Notes under the pieces: generated by a model
What the model saw: the letters and a program-made list of their open reading frames with translations, nothing else
Told to the model about the DNA's origin: nothing
Databases searched by the model: none
Position numbers and translations under genes: made by a program
Assembly: GCA_963806635.1 (NCBI GenBank)
Contig: CAWDZA010000002.1
Coordinates: 86,460 to 150,459, forward strand
Length of the DNA stretch: 64,000 nucleotides
Direction: 5' to 3'
Source: CAVVEQ01 sp963806635
GTDB taxonomy: Bacteria; Chloroflexota; Anaerolineae; Anaerolineales; Anaerolineaceae
Part shown: one piece after another, positions 10,091-18,715 of the stretch
Layout of the letters: each line of letters starts with the position of its first letter
Position numbering within the stretch: the first letter of the stretch is position 1

Positions 10091-11689
10091 TCATTTCTCC
10101 TGGATGGTCACCGAAAGGATCGTATCCGCGGTGGGCAGAGTGCCGCCCTGGGAAGGATCGCGTTTGGTGAGCGCGTTGACCACGTCCATACCCTCCACCA
10201 CCCGGCCAAAGATGGTGTAATTGCCATCCAGGTTGGGCTGTGGGGCGAGGGTAATAAAGAACTGCGAACCATTCGTTCCGGAACCTGAATTAGCCATGCC
10301 CAGAACGCCGGCGGCGTCAAACTTGAGATCAGGGCTGATCTCATCCCCGAACTGGTAGCCCGGTCCGCCCAGGCCCGTGCCGGTGGGGTCGCCCGTCTGG
10401 GCAACGAAGCCATCCAGCACACGGTGGAAGGGCACGCCATCGAACCATTTATTTTGGGCCAGGAATACCAGGCTGTTGACGGTGAGCGGGGCCTGCTTCG
10501 CAAAAAGCTCCACCACGATATCACCCTTGGTGGTCTGGATGGTGGCAGTATATTGCTTATTGGGGTCGACCACCATCGGCGGGCATTCCTTATATGACTT
10601 CTGCTCCAGTTTCCAAATATTCAGAACGGCATCCAGGTTTTCCTTGCTCAGTCCGATGGAATCGTTTGGATCCACGTTCACGGCAAAGACAAGTTTGCCG
10701 CCCATTTCAATGAAGACGGAAGGCGTGGCGTTGACGCCCACATTCCCCGCCGCGGTGCGGAACTCTTCCACTTTCTTGACCATGGCATCGCTTGTGAGGT
10801 CTTTGGTGAACTGCTCTGCATCCAGTCCAATTTCACCTGCTTTTCCAATGACCCAGGTCTGAAAGTCCTCGGGGGTCATCGCAGCCCAGGTCTGCCAGGT
10901 ATCCGGGTTGAAGAGCACGTCGTGCATCTCCCAGAATTTACCTTGCAGGGAGGCTGCTTCGGCCGCCTGGAGGGCGATGGCGGATTTATCGTGGCTGAGA
11001 GGGAAGTGCCGGTAAACGAAGCGGACGTCGTTGGGGTTGTCTTTGATGAATTGCTCCATCACGGGAGCAAGCTGGGCGCAGTACGGTCAGGTAAAGTCTG
11101 AATATTCGATGATGGTCATCACCGCATCTGCAGGACCTTTAACATAGTCCGTGCTGCTGACGGGCGGCAGTTTGGCAGCGTACTCCGTTTTCTCGGGTGG
11201 GAAGATCGAGGTGGCTGGCAGGCATTCACCAGGTTTGGCACCCACGATCTCCGGCACGGCCGTGGCAGCGGAGGGGGTTAATTCATTTCCGGCTGACTCC
11301 ACCTGGGTGGTGCTCGCGCTGTTCTGGCTGCCGATGGGCAGGAATCTGCCCGCCAGCCCCGCGCCAACGATCAGCAGCAGGACAACAACTCCGCCGAGCA
11401 CATACAGCCAGGTGCGGTTCTTTGGTTTTTGCGCCGTTCCGGGAACTTCGTCAGGCGTTTTTACGCTCTTATCCGCTGCATAGCGGTCGTAATCCGCCCG
11501 GCGGGTTTTATCGGAAAGCACCTGGTAGGCTTCCTCGATGGCGGCAAAGTCCTTTTCCGCCTTGTCTTTCTGGGCGGGGTCCTCGAATTTATCGGGGTGG
11601 AATGCCTGAAGGAGGAACTGGTAGCGCTCCTCAATTTCCTTTTTGCTCGCGTTCTTTGGGACACCAATAATATCGTAATAATCTTTCAT
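10091..11689 (-). CDS. J-domain / DsbA-like thioredoxin / cyclophilin membrane fusion, probable selenoprotein
   Basis: One frame of 533 codons is interrupted only by TGA at 11087-11089 (codon 201), which falls exactly on the first residue of a CPYC-type DsbA active site: the protein reads EYSDFT-U-PYCAQLAP. Residues 1-70 are a J domain (HPD at 31-33), 94-115 a single membrane helix, about 180-370 a DsbA/DsbG-like domain with a cis-Pro loop ATPSVF near 322, and 380-532 a cyclophilin domain with FHR, GDPTGTG and NGSQFF motifs. The J domain would face the cytoplasm and the redox and prolyl-isomerase domains the outside. I chose the ATG at 11689 because AGAGGT lies just upstream and it begins the J domain; it follows the tmk stop by 4 bases. 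A 7-bp hairpin follows the TGA at the spacing of bacterial SECIS elements. A TGC/TGT-to-TGA error is the alternative. Domain calls are firm; Sec is inferred. Confidence 0.8.
11051..11089 (-). promoter_or_regulatory. Candidate bacterial SECIS element after in-frame TGA
   Basis: On the minus strand the TGA (11089-11087) is followed after 16 bases by TTGCTCC-CGTGAT-GGAGCAA: a perfect 7-bp stem (11070-11064 with 11057-11051) and a 6-base loop. The loop has G as its second base, followed by U, as SelB-binding loops usually do. The distance from the TGA to the loop is 23 bases, inside the range known for bacterial SECIS hairpins. Confidence 0.65.
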
Positions 11690-11693
11690 ATAT

Positions 11694-12323
11694 CTACCTC
11701 TCTTGGATTGCCGGCAGGCGGGAATCGACCGCCGCACGAATTTGGGATTGTACCACACTGCTTTCGTGGGCGGCATCGATGACCACCCAGCGCTGAGGCG
11801 CTTCCGCGGCCAGCTTCAAGTAACCGGCGCGCACCCGCTGGTGCAGCTCCAGCTGGTAATCGTCCATACGGTTCCATTCACCTCCGCCGCTTTTGCGGCG
11901 TTTCAAGCCCTGCTCGGCGTCTATATCCAACAACAGGGTCAGATCGGGAACGAGGCCCCCTGTGGCGAAATTCAGTATCTGGCGCAGCTGATCCAGGTCG
12001 TTGCCATGCCCGTAGCCCTGGTAAGCCAGGGTGGAATCGGCGTAGCGGTCGGAGATGACCACCTCGCCTTTTTCCAGATGAGGGCGAATCACTTCGGCCA
12101 CAAGTTGGGCGCGGGCAGAGCAGAAGAGCAGGGTTTCGGTGCGCGGATCCATGCCCTGGTTGCGCATGTTCATCAGGATCTCCCGCACCTGGTCGCTGAT
12201 CTCGGTACCCCCCGGTTCGCGGGTGGTAAGGACGGTGTACCCCTGCGAGCGTAGATGATCTGCCAGGGGCAGCATCTGGCTGGTCTTTCCGCTTCCATCG
12301 GGGCCTTCAAGAGTAATGAACAT
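11694..12323 (-). CDS. tmk: Thymidylate kinase
   Basis: A 209-residue enzyme that phosphorylates dTMP to dTDP for DNA synthesis. It has the P-loop GPDGSGKTSQ at residues 7-16, TTREPGGTEI (dTMP-binding region), the DRY motif SDRYADSTLAYQG, and an Arg/Lys-rich lid (KRRKSGGGEWNR). I start at the ATG that gives MFITLEGPDGSGK, which matches the family; the frame stays open about 31 codons upstream, but that extension has no homologous look. The stop is 4 bases before the start of the J-domain fusion gene, so the two are probably co-transcribed. Confidence 0.92.
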   Translation of the reverse strand: MFITLEGPDGSGKTSQMLPLADHLRSQGYTVLTTREPGGTEISDQVREILMNMRNQGMDPRTETLLFCSARAQLVAEVIRPHLEKGEVVISDRYADSTLAYQGYGHGNDLDQLRQILNFATGGLVPDLTLLLDIDAEQGLKRRKSGGGEWNRMDDYQLELHQRVRAGYLKLAAEAPQRWVVIDAAHESSVVQSQIRAAVDSRLPAIQER

Positions 12324-12450
12324 ATCTATTTTTCGTTTCGCAGAGGCGCAGGGGAGGGAAAAAGCGTGCAGGCGAAGCATGGAAATGCAAGGTAGAGTAC
12401 CATTCTGCTTCGGCAATCGTGTTTTAATCTTTGCATCTCTACGTTAACCA

Positions 12451-14063
12451 TCAATCTTTAAATATCCGCACCCGCCGGTTGGGATCCTTGCCGTAGGAAT
12501 GCGAAACGAGCTCCGCCTGGCGGGCCAGGTCGTGCTGCAGGCGGCGGACGGAGGGTGTTGCGGGTGGCAGGTCCACAAAGCGCTGCCCGTTGAGCACCGC
12601 CTGGATGGCAGCCTGGGTCTGCTCGGCGGCGGATTCGTAATCACCATTCACATATCCGCCGGAGGGCAGGTTGAAAAGCTCGCCCAGGGCCTGTTCCATC
12701 TGGGTGACGGTGTTGGCGCGCAGGACGTAGATCGGTGACGCCGCGGGCTTCGGCTTCCAGGATCACCTGCTGGCGGTTGCGGTAGTAGGTGCGCAGGGTG
12801 ATGAGCACCTCGGCATCGCCGGGCTCGCGGGTGATGATGGCCGGCACGCCCATGCGTTTGGCAGCCTGCAGCAGGCGGTTGCGTGCCACCCCGTAGGGAT
12901 AAATACGGATCGCGGGCAGCGCGGAGAGTTCCGGCGGATACTGCTCGCCATTGGTCACTTCCTCGCGGCGGCGAGGTTCGCGATCGGTGGAAAGCGGGGT
13001 ACCCTCCACCCGCAAAGGTGCGGCGCTGCCCCTGCACAGCCTGGCGCTGGATGGGCGGGGTGGAGGCTTTTTCGGTGTGGATGCCGCCTTCGGCATCCCG
13101 CGAGCGGATCTCGGGGTGCAGCGGGTAGCCGCGCACCAGTTCATCCACCGCTTCGGCCACATCGTGGATGAACGACCAGCCGGTCGCGTTCCTGGATCTC
13201 GACCAGCACGTCGAAGGTGGGCGGGGCGCGGCGCTCGAGGACGGTCTTCTGCGTGCCGCGGCGGCGGGCTTCTTCATCAGAAAGGGTCACGGATTCGATC
13301 CCGCCGATCAGGTCGGAGAGGGTGGGGTTGAGGAGCAGGTTTTCGAGGGTGCGTCCGTGGGCGGTGGCCACAAGCTGCACACCGCGCTCGGCGATGGTGC
13401 GGGCAGCCAGGGCTTCCAGCTCGCGCCCGATCTCATCGATGACGATCACCTCGGGGTTGTGGTTCTCGACTGCCTCGATCATCACCTCATGCTGCAGGGT
13501 GGGCAGTGCGCACCTGCATGCGGCGCGCGCGTCCCACGGCCGGGTGGGGCACATCGCCATCCCCGCCGATCTCGTTGGAGGTATCCACGATGACCACGCG
13601 CTTGTTTTCCGCCAGGATGCGGGCGGCTTCGCGCAGCATGGTGGTCTTGCCGATGCCGGGTTTGCCCAGCAGCAGCATGCTCTTGCCGGATTCGACCAGG
13701 TCCTGGATGATATCGATGGTGCCGTAGACGGCGCGCCCCACGCGGCAGGTGAGCCCCACAATGTGCCCGCGCCGGTTGCGGATGGCGGAGATGCGGTGCA
13801 GGGTGCGCTCGAGCCCGGCGCGGTTATCGGCGTCGAAATCGCCGATGCGCGAGACGACGAAATCGATCTCGGCGCGGTCAATATCCTTTTCAGAAAGCCT
13901 TACTTCGCCGTTGACGAAAAGCGCCAGGGGCACGCGCCCAAGGTCGAGGATGATCTCGAGCAGGTTATCGGAATTGTTGGCGCGGATGACGGCTTCGGCG
14001 ATGGTCAGGTGGGAGCACCCCCAGCAGGGCTTGCAGGTCGTCGGTGATACGTTTTTGGGTCAT
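12451..14063 (-). CDS. AAA ATPase with C-terminal R3H domain (Ycf45/SpoIIIAA-like), several frameshifts
   Basis: Pieces in all three minus-strand frames join into one protein of about 535 residues. It starts MTQKRITDDLQALLG and contains LLLGKPGIGKTTMLREAARIL (Walker A), VIVIDEIGRELEALAARTIAERG (Walker B region), and an R3H single-strand nucleic-acid binding motif at the C-terminus (HSYGKDPNRRVRIF). This is the R3H-AAA family related to chloroplast Ycf45 and sporulation protein SpoIIIAA; its cellular role is poorly known. At least four frame changes are needed (near 14013, 13495, 13165 and 12730). At 14013 a missing C in a C run restores LPPHLTIAEAV, so assembly error is more likely than decay. 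It lies upstream of tmk on the same strand. Confidence 0.75.
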
Positions 14064-14522
14064 TGACTAGATTTTACCTGAAATCAGCCACAGGGGAGAT
14101 AGCTTATCTATTGTGTTGTTCCCTCGAGTAGAGAGAGCTTTTATTGCCAACCTCAAAACTTGTGACCAGCCTTTGCCTGGTCAGGGAATAGATCATTATT
14201 GTGGAATAGGGATAAAACCGCCCCTCCAACCCCCTCTCGTCAAGAGCGGTGGAGAAGGAAAAACCACCCATCAAATGCGATGAAGCGGGAGGACGAGCCG
14301 TGAGTTTTTGGGGGATTCGCCCCCCCAGGGGTGCACTGCCGTGCGCCTCAATGATTTCAACAGTCCAGACGTTTGATCCGCGGGGGGATGGCTTCGTAAG
14401 GCGGGCATAAATCGCTTTTTAAGTATTGAACAATACATTATACAAACCATTGTCATCACTTCTTGGAGCGGTTAATATAAGGGTATAGGTAGTACAAACT
14501 ATATACAAACTAAGGAGATGAA
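14064..14522. other. Intergenic region between divergent genes
   Basis: No gene is supported in this 459-base stretch. It contains a short hairpin (GACCAG...CTGGTC, about 14161-14180), a C/G-rich patch near 14320-14330, and three copies of TACAAAC (14441-14447, 14493-14499, 14504-14510) around the fasciclin promoter. Confidence 0.5.
14450..14478 (+). promoter_or_regulatory. Likely promoter of the fasciclin lipoprotein gene
   Basis: TTGTCA (14450-14455) is followed after 17 bases by TAATAT (14473-14478), close to sigma-70 consensus, about 45 bases upstream of the start codon. A strong Shine-Dalgarno (AAGGAG) precedes the ATG. Confidence 0.4.
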
Positions 14523-15479
14523 ATGAAAAAGTTAGGAATTGTAAGTGTATTGATGGCAGCGGTCTTTATCCTGGCCGCCTGCGCACCGGCAATGACCCCC
14601 ACTCCCGAACCCACCAAGGTTCCCGAGCCCACCGCCATGCCCAAACCGGAGTTGAAGGATATCGTTGATACCGCCGTTGCGGATGGCCGCTTCGGAACGC
14701 TGGTTGCAGCGGTCCAGGCTGCCGGTCTGGTGGATGCCCTCAAGGGCGAAGGTCCCCTGACCGTTTTCGCCCCAACCGATGAGGCATTTGCCAAGCTGCC
14801 TGCCGGAACGGTGGAAACCCTGTTGAAACCGGAGAATCTCGAGCAGCTCAAATCCATCCTGCTTTACCATGTGGTGGGCGGTAAACTGATGGCTTCCGAT
14901 GTGACCTCAATGCCTTCCGCAAAATCGCTTGAAGGAAGTGAGATCGCTTTCAAGGTGGACATGGGCAATGCCTATGCAAATGACGCCAAGATCGTCATCA
15001 CCGATATTGAAACCTCCAACGGGGTTATCCACGTGATCGATTCGGTCCTGATGCCCCCCGCTAAATTGTCCGATATTGTTGACACCGCGGTCGCTGATGG
15101 ACGCTTCAAGACCCTGGCTGCTGCACTGACCGCTGCCGGTCTGGTGGAAACCCTCAAAGGGGAAGGTCCCTTCACCGTCTTTGCTCCGACCGATGATGCC
15201 TTCGCCAAGCTGCCTGCCGGGACCGTGGAGACGCTGCTGAAACCTGAGAATCTGGAACAGTTGAAATCCATCCTGCTCTACCACGTGGTCAGCGGCAAAG
15301 TGATGGCGGATCAGGTGGTAACACTCTCGAGCGCAGACACAGTTCTGGGCAAGCCGGTAACCATTAAAGTGATGGACGGTAAAGTGTACGTGAATGAAAG
15401 TCAGGTTGTGCTTACCGATGTGCTGGCTTCAAATGGTGTGATCCATGTGATCGACTCGGTGCTTCTGCCCCCTCAGTAA
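14523..15479 (+). CDS. Lipoprotein with two fasciclin (FAS1) domains
   Basis: A 318-residue secreted lipoprotein. The signal peptide ends in FILAAC, so Cys20 is the likely lipidated residue, followed by a Pro/Thr/Glu linker (TPTPEPTKVPEPTAMPKPE). Two FAS1 domains follow (about residues 43-180 and 185-318), each with TVFAPTDEAFAKLP or its near copy, LLYHVV, and a final NGVIHVIDSVL. FAS1 domains mediate adhesion between cells or to surfaces. The two copies are highly similar (long identical stretches such as AGTVETLLKPENLEQLKSI), indicating a recent internal duplication. A terminator follows, so it is monocistronic. Confidence 0.88.
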   Translation: MKKLGIVSVLMAAVFILAACAPAMTPTPEPTKVPEPTAMPKPELKDIVDTAVADGRFGTLVAAVQAAGLVDALKGEGPLTVFAPTDEAFAKLPAGTVETLLKPENLEQLKSILLYHVVGGKLMASDVTSMPSAKSLEGSEIAFKVDMGNAYANDAKIVITDIETSNGVIHVIDSVLMPPAKLSDIVDTAVADGRFKTLAAALTAAGLVETLKGEGPFTVFAPTDDAFAKLPAGTVETLLKPENLEQLKSILLYHVVSGKVMADQVVTLSSADTVLGKPVTIKVMDGKVYVNESQVVLTDVLASNGVIHVIDSVLLPPQ

Positions 15480-15502
15480 TCAAAATCATGTACTACTAAA
15501 AG

Positions 15503-15530
15503 AGAGCTGTCCTGAAAAGGACAGCTCTTT
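15503..15530 (+). terminator. Rho-independent terminator after the FAS1 gene
   Basis: A 10-bp stem AGAGCTGTCC / GGACAGCTCT (15503-15512 with 15519-15528) has a 6-base loop and is followed by TTTATT. Confidence 0.85.
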
Positions 15531-15661
15531 TATTCAGAGGAGATATGCTTCCACTTCACCAGTTTGCCCGGACGATGCAAATTTTTTGAAATAATGGCAG
15601 ATGATTATTCCTTAAATATAATATATTGTTTCGAAGATCCGAATAGTAGAATTAATCTCCC

Positions 15662-16528
15662 ATGAAAGTCACCCAAAAAATCCAGGCCTGTTTTCAGTTG
15701 ATCCGCCCCGAGTTGCCCATCGCGGCGGGGATCTGCGTTGTGGTGGGGCAAACCATTGCCCTGGGGAAATTCGCACCATTTTCCACTGTCATTCAGGGGT
15801 TCGCGCTGGGTTTTTTTCTATCCAGCTCGGCGATGATCTTCAATGATTATTTTGATATCGAGGTGGACAGGATCAATTCGCCCCAGCGCCCCCTTCCATC
15901 AGGAAGGATAACCAAAACCGAAGCGATCCTTTTAGGAATTTCAACTGCTCTTATCGCCCTGGGAATCGCATTATCGATCGCTCCAGTTGCTTTCGTGGCT
16001 GGGCTGACTCTGTGGGTACTGGGTTTTCTGTATAACTGGAAGTGGAAATCCAATGGGTTGGCAGGAAACCTGATCGTGAGTCTGAATGTGGGCATGACCT
16101 TTCTGATCGGCGCATTCAGCGTCGGCCAGATCCGCAACCCTGCTGTGTGGGTGTTCAGCCTGATCGCCTTTTTTTTCGATCTGGCGGAGGAGATCGCGGG
16201 GGACGCCATGGATATGGAGGGGGATCTCAAGCGAGGCTCAAGGTCGCTGGCAATCCGGTACGGAAGACAGACAGCCCTGCGAATTTCCAGCGGGTTGTTT
16301 GCTGCGATGATCCTGGTAACCCTTACGCCAATCCTTTTCTCCCACCCACCCCTTTCGTATCTCCTGCCAATTGCGGGGCTGGATATTATTGTCATCGTTT
16401 ATTCCCGAAAGCTCCTGCGCAGCAGTTCACCTCAAGAAGGACGAAGAGCCATGCGTGTTATGTACCTTGCCGCGACGGTGTGCCTGGTCGTTTACATTAT
16501 CTGGCTGAATTTGAACCAGCCAATATAA
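15662..16528 (+). CDS. UbiA-family prenyltransferase
   Basis: A 288-residue membrane enzyme with about eight to nine helices and both UbiA Asp-rich motifs: NDYFDIEVDRINSPQRPLP (about residues 61-79) and DLAEEIAGDAMDMEGDLKRG (about 172-191). UbiA enzymes attach a polyprenyl chain from a diphosphate donor to an acceptor such as a quinone precursor, heme or glycerol-phosphate lipid. The first motif with INSPQRPLPSG resembles the branch that includes archaeal digeranylgeranylglyceryl phosphate synthase and related bacterial proteins, but the acceptor cannot be fixed from sequence. The downstream neighbour is convergent and separated by a bidirectional terminator. Confidence 0.82.
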   Translation: MKVTQKIQACFQLIRPELPIAAGICVVVGQTIALGKFAPFSTVIQGFALGFFLSSSAMIFNDYFDIEVDRINSPQRPLPSGRITKTEAILLGISTALIALGIALSIAPVAFVAGLTLWVLGFLYNWKWKSNGLAGNLIVSLNVGMTFLIGAFSVGQIRNPAVWVFSLIAFFFDLAEEIAGDAMDMEGDLKRGSRSLAIRYGRQTALRISSGLFAAMILVTLTPILFSHPPLSYLLPIAGLDIIVIVYSRKLLRSSSPQEGRRAMRVMYLAATVCLVVYIIWLNLNQPI

Positions 16529-16534
16529 AAAGAA

Positions 16535-16564
16535 AAAATCGCGGGCGCTCTTACCCGCGATTTT
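16535..16564. terminator. Bidirectional terminator
   Basis: An 11-bp stem AAAATCGCGGG / CCCGCGATTTT (16535-16545 with 16554-16564) has an 8-base loop, A-rich on one side and T-rich on the other. It serves the convergent UbiA and DegV genes. Confidence 0.85.
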
Positions 16565-16589
16565 GTTATTCGCTGAAGGACTGAGCGAC

Positions 16590-17444
16590 TTATTCCTCCA
16601 GAAGTAGCACAACCCCGATGGTGCCCGCCCCGGTGTGGACGGAGAGCCCGGGCGAAAAATCGGTGTGAACGGCTTCGCTGGGGACTGTGAACCTTGCCCG
16701 CACCGCCTGCTCCAGCTCCGCCAGGTCCTCCTCGGCGGCCACGTGGATGAACGCGGCTTGTTCCACCTTGTGTGAATCCACCGAACCGGCGAGCAGCTCC
16801 ACCAGGCGGCTCATGGCTGCCTTGCGGGTGCGCACCTTTTCCAACAAGTCCAGCTTACCCTCTTTCATGGTGAGGATGGGGCGAATATGGAGCATATTAC
16901 CCATGCTGGCGGAGAACTTCCCCACCCGCCCGCCCATCGCCAAATACTTGAGGGTAGAAAGCGAGGCGAAGAGCACCAGGCGGGATTCCATACCCTTAAG
17001 TTTCGCTTCGATCTGGTCGAGTGATGCGCCGCCATCCGACATCCGCCGGGCTTCCAGTGCCATAAACCCCTGTGCCATGGAGACCACGCGGGAATCGATC
17101 ACGCGAATCTCGCGTTCGGGGAATTCCTTCTGCGCGGTGAGGGCAGCGGTGTAGGTGGCGCTGATCTCGGAGCTGACGCACACGCACACAATCCCCTCCG
17201 CTCCGGAATCAAAGGCATTCTTGAATGCCTTGCTGAAGGCTACGGGCGAGGGGGCGGCGGTTTTAGGCAGCGCGCCTTCCTTATCGATGCGCTCAAATAA
17301 AGCCTTGTCATCAATATCCACGCCTGATGCGAACGATTCATCCCCAAAGGTGATCAGAATGGGAACCAGGGTAATATCATACCTGGCGGCCAGCTCATTC
17401 GAGAGACTGCAATCAGTATCAGCGATAACGGCAATTTTGGGCAT
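16590..17444 (-). CDS. DegV family fatty-acid-binding protein
   Basis: A 284-residue protein with the DegV signature: N-terminal IAVIADTDCSLSNELA, then PILITFGDESFASGVDID and TAAPSPVAFSKAF, and VFASLSTLKYLAMGGRVGK, followed by RPILTMKEGKLDLLEKVRTRKAA. DegV/FakB proteins bind a fatty acid and, in some bacteria, present it to a fatty-acid kinase. No FakA-like gene is in the window. The family call is firm; ligand and partner are inferred from relatives. Confidence 0.9.
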   Translation of the reverse strand: MPKIAVIADTDCSLSNELAARYDITLVPILITFGDESFASGVDIDDKALFERIDKEGALPKTAAPSPVAFSKAFKNAFDSGAEGIVCVCVSSEISATYTAALTAQKEFPEREIRVIDSRVVSMAQGFMALEARRMSDGGASLDQIEAKLKGMESRLVLFASLSTLKYLAMGGRVGKFSASMGNMLHIRPILTMKEGKLDLLEKVRTRKAAMSRLVELLAGSVDSHKVEQAAFIHVAAEEDLAELEQAVRARFTVPSEAVHTDFSPGLSVHTGAGTIGVVLLLEE

Positions 17445-17541
17445 TGAATCCTCCAGAAGAGTACGATTAAAAAGGTTAACCCACCATCTTTGGATAGGTT
17501 GCTAGTTGGACCACTTATACCCTATAACCAAGGAATTGAGG

Positions 17542-18648
17542 CTAAATGATCTTCAGAAAGGTCTCGACGACTTTGGGGTCAAACTGGTGTCCGGCCTGGT
17601 CACGCATGTGCTGGCGGGCTTTCTCATCCGTCCAGGCTTCGCGGTACGGCTTTTCGGTGTGCAGCGCATCCCACACATAAACAACAGCAAAAATTCGCGC
17701 TGAAAGGGGAATTTGCTCGCCTTTCAATCCATCCGGATAACCGCTGCCATCCCAGTGCTCCTGGTGATAGTGGGGGATATCAAGCGCTGGACGCAAGTAT
17801 TCGATCGAAGACATCCATTGGTAGGCATAGGCGGGGTACATACGTACCACTTCCCAATCCCACTCGGATAGCTGACCCTTTTTGAGGAGGATCTTATCTG
17901 GAATGGCCATCTTACCCACGTCGTGCAGCAGCACTCCGCGACTAATATATTCGAACTCGGATTCAGGCACACCCATGGCCGCAGCCAATTTTAAGGTGAG
18001 GGAAACAAGTTCATCGGCATGACCTTCAGGTGCCTGGACGCGCTCATCCAATGTGTGCCGCCATCCCTGAATGGATTGATCGTAAGCTTTGCTCAGGCTG
18101 CGGTAAGTGCGCTCGGTTCGATTGGTCACGAGCCAGGCCATGGCGGCGATCAGGAACAGAAAACAGACAGCCAGGTAATTAAATGGCATCGACCGGGGGG
18201 TGATCAGGTAAACGATCGTGTATCCGATGGTGGCAAAGAGGGCAAAGATGAATGATGAAGGGGGGGAGATGAGAATGCTGGCCAGAATGACCGGGATGGT
18301 GTAGAGCAGGAACATACGGTCAAGCATGCCCAGGGGGAAGGCCACCGTGATAAGCAAAGTGGTGGCTGCCAGCAATAAAATCGCGGCGGTTTTACTGGTG
18401 CGCGAGCGCTGCATCTCCCAGGCTGCCAGGCAGATAAGCAGGGCGATGATATCCCCCAGCAGGTAAAATGCGTAATTGATATCCCTGTAGATGATGTACA
18501 TCGCCAGGTGGATCACCGTGACCATCAGCACCAGGATGCTGAGCGCCCCCAGGATGCGGCCATAAAACCCGGAGCGCTGTTGCTCGGGAGTCTTACTGCC
18601 CTTGGGAATGAGAATATCCGAAAATCTACCCTGGGATGGTGTGGACAT
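17542..18648 (-). CDS. Membrane HD-GYP-type phosphohydrolase
   Basis: A 368-residue protein with about six N-terminal helices (residues 28-180) and a C-terminal HD-GYP-like domain. It has the HD pair in GVLLHDVGKMAIPDKIL (about residue 238), then PHYHQEHWDGSGYPDGLKG, IPLSARIFAVVYVWDAL and PYREAW, all HD-GYP landmarks. HD-GYP enzymes hydrolyse cyclic di-GMP or related dinucleotides. The usual HHE is HQE here, so one metal ligand position differs. No GGDEF or receiver domain is attached; the helical region probably senses or anchors. It is a monocistronic-looking gene between DegV and the aldo/keto reductase. Confidence 0.8.
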   Translation of the reverse strand: MSTPSQGRFSDILIPKGSKTPEQQRSGFYGRILGALSILVLMVTVIHLAMYIIYRDINYAFYLLGDIIALLICLAAWEMQRSRTSKTAAILLLAATTLLITVAFPLGMLDRMFLLYTIPVILASILISPPSSFIFALFATIGYTIVYLITPRSMPFNYLAVCFLFLIAAMAWLVTNRTERTYRSLSKAYDQSIQGWRHTLDERVQAPEGHADELVSLTLKLAAAMGVPESEFEYISRGVLLHDVGKMAIPDKILLKKGQLSEWDWEVVRMYPAYAYQWMSSIEYLRPALDIPHYHQEHWDGSGYPDGLKGEQIPLSARIFAVVYVWDALHTEKPYREAWTDEKARQHMRDQAGHQFDPKVVETFLKII

Positions 18649-18715
18649 TATGATTTGGCTCCCCGTTCGCTCAAGGATGACCCCGCGTAATCATTATAGC
18701 GGTTTTCGTGGAGGC

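Noticed and set aside
11087..11776. Separate 229-codon J-domain protein followed by a separate DsbA/cyclophilin gene
   Set aside because: The two share one frame across the TGA; the second part would lack half of its active site and a ribosome-binding site.
12451..14063. AAA-R3H locus as a decayed pseudogene
   Set aside because: All motifs are intact across the frames and at least one break fits a missing base in a C run; error is the simpler reading.
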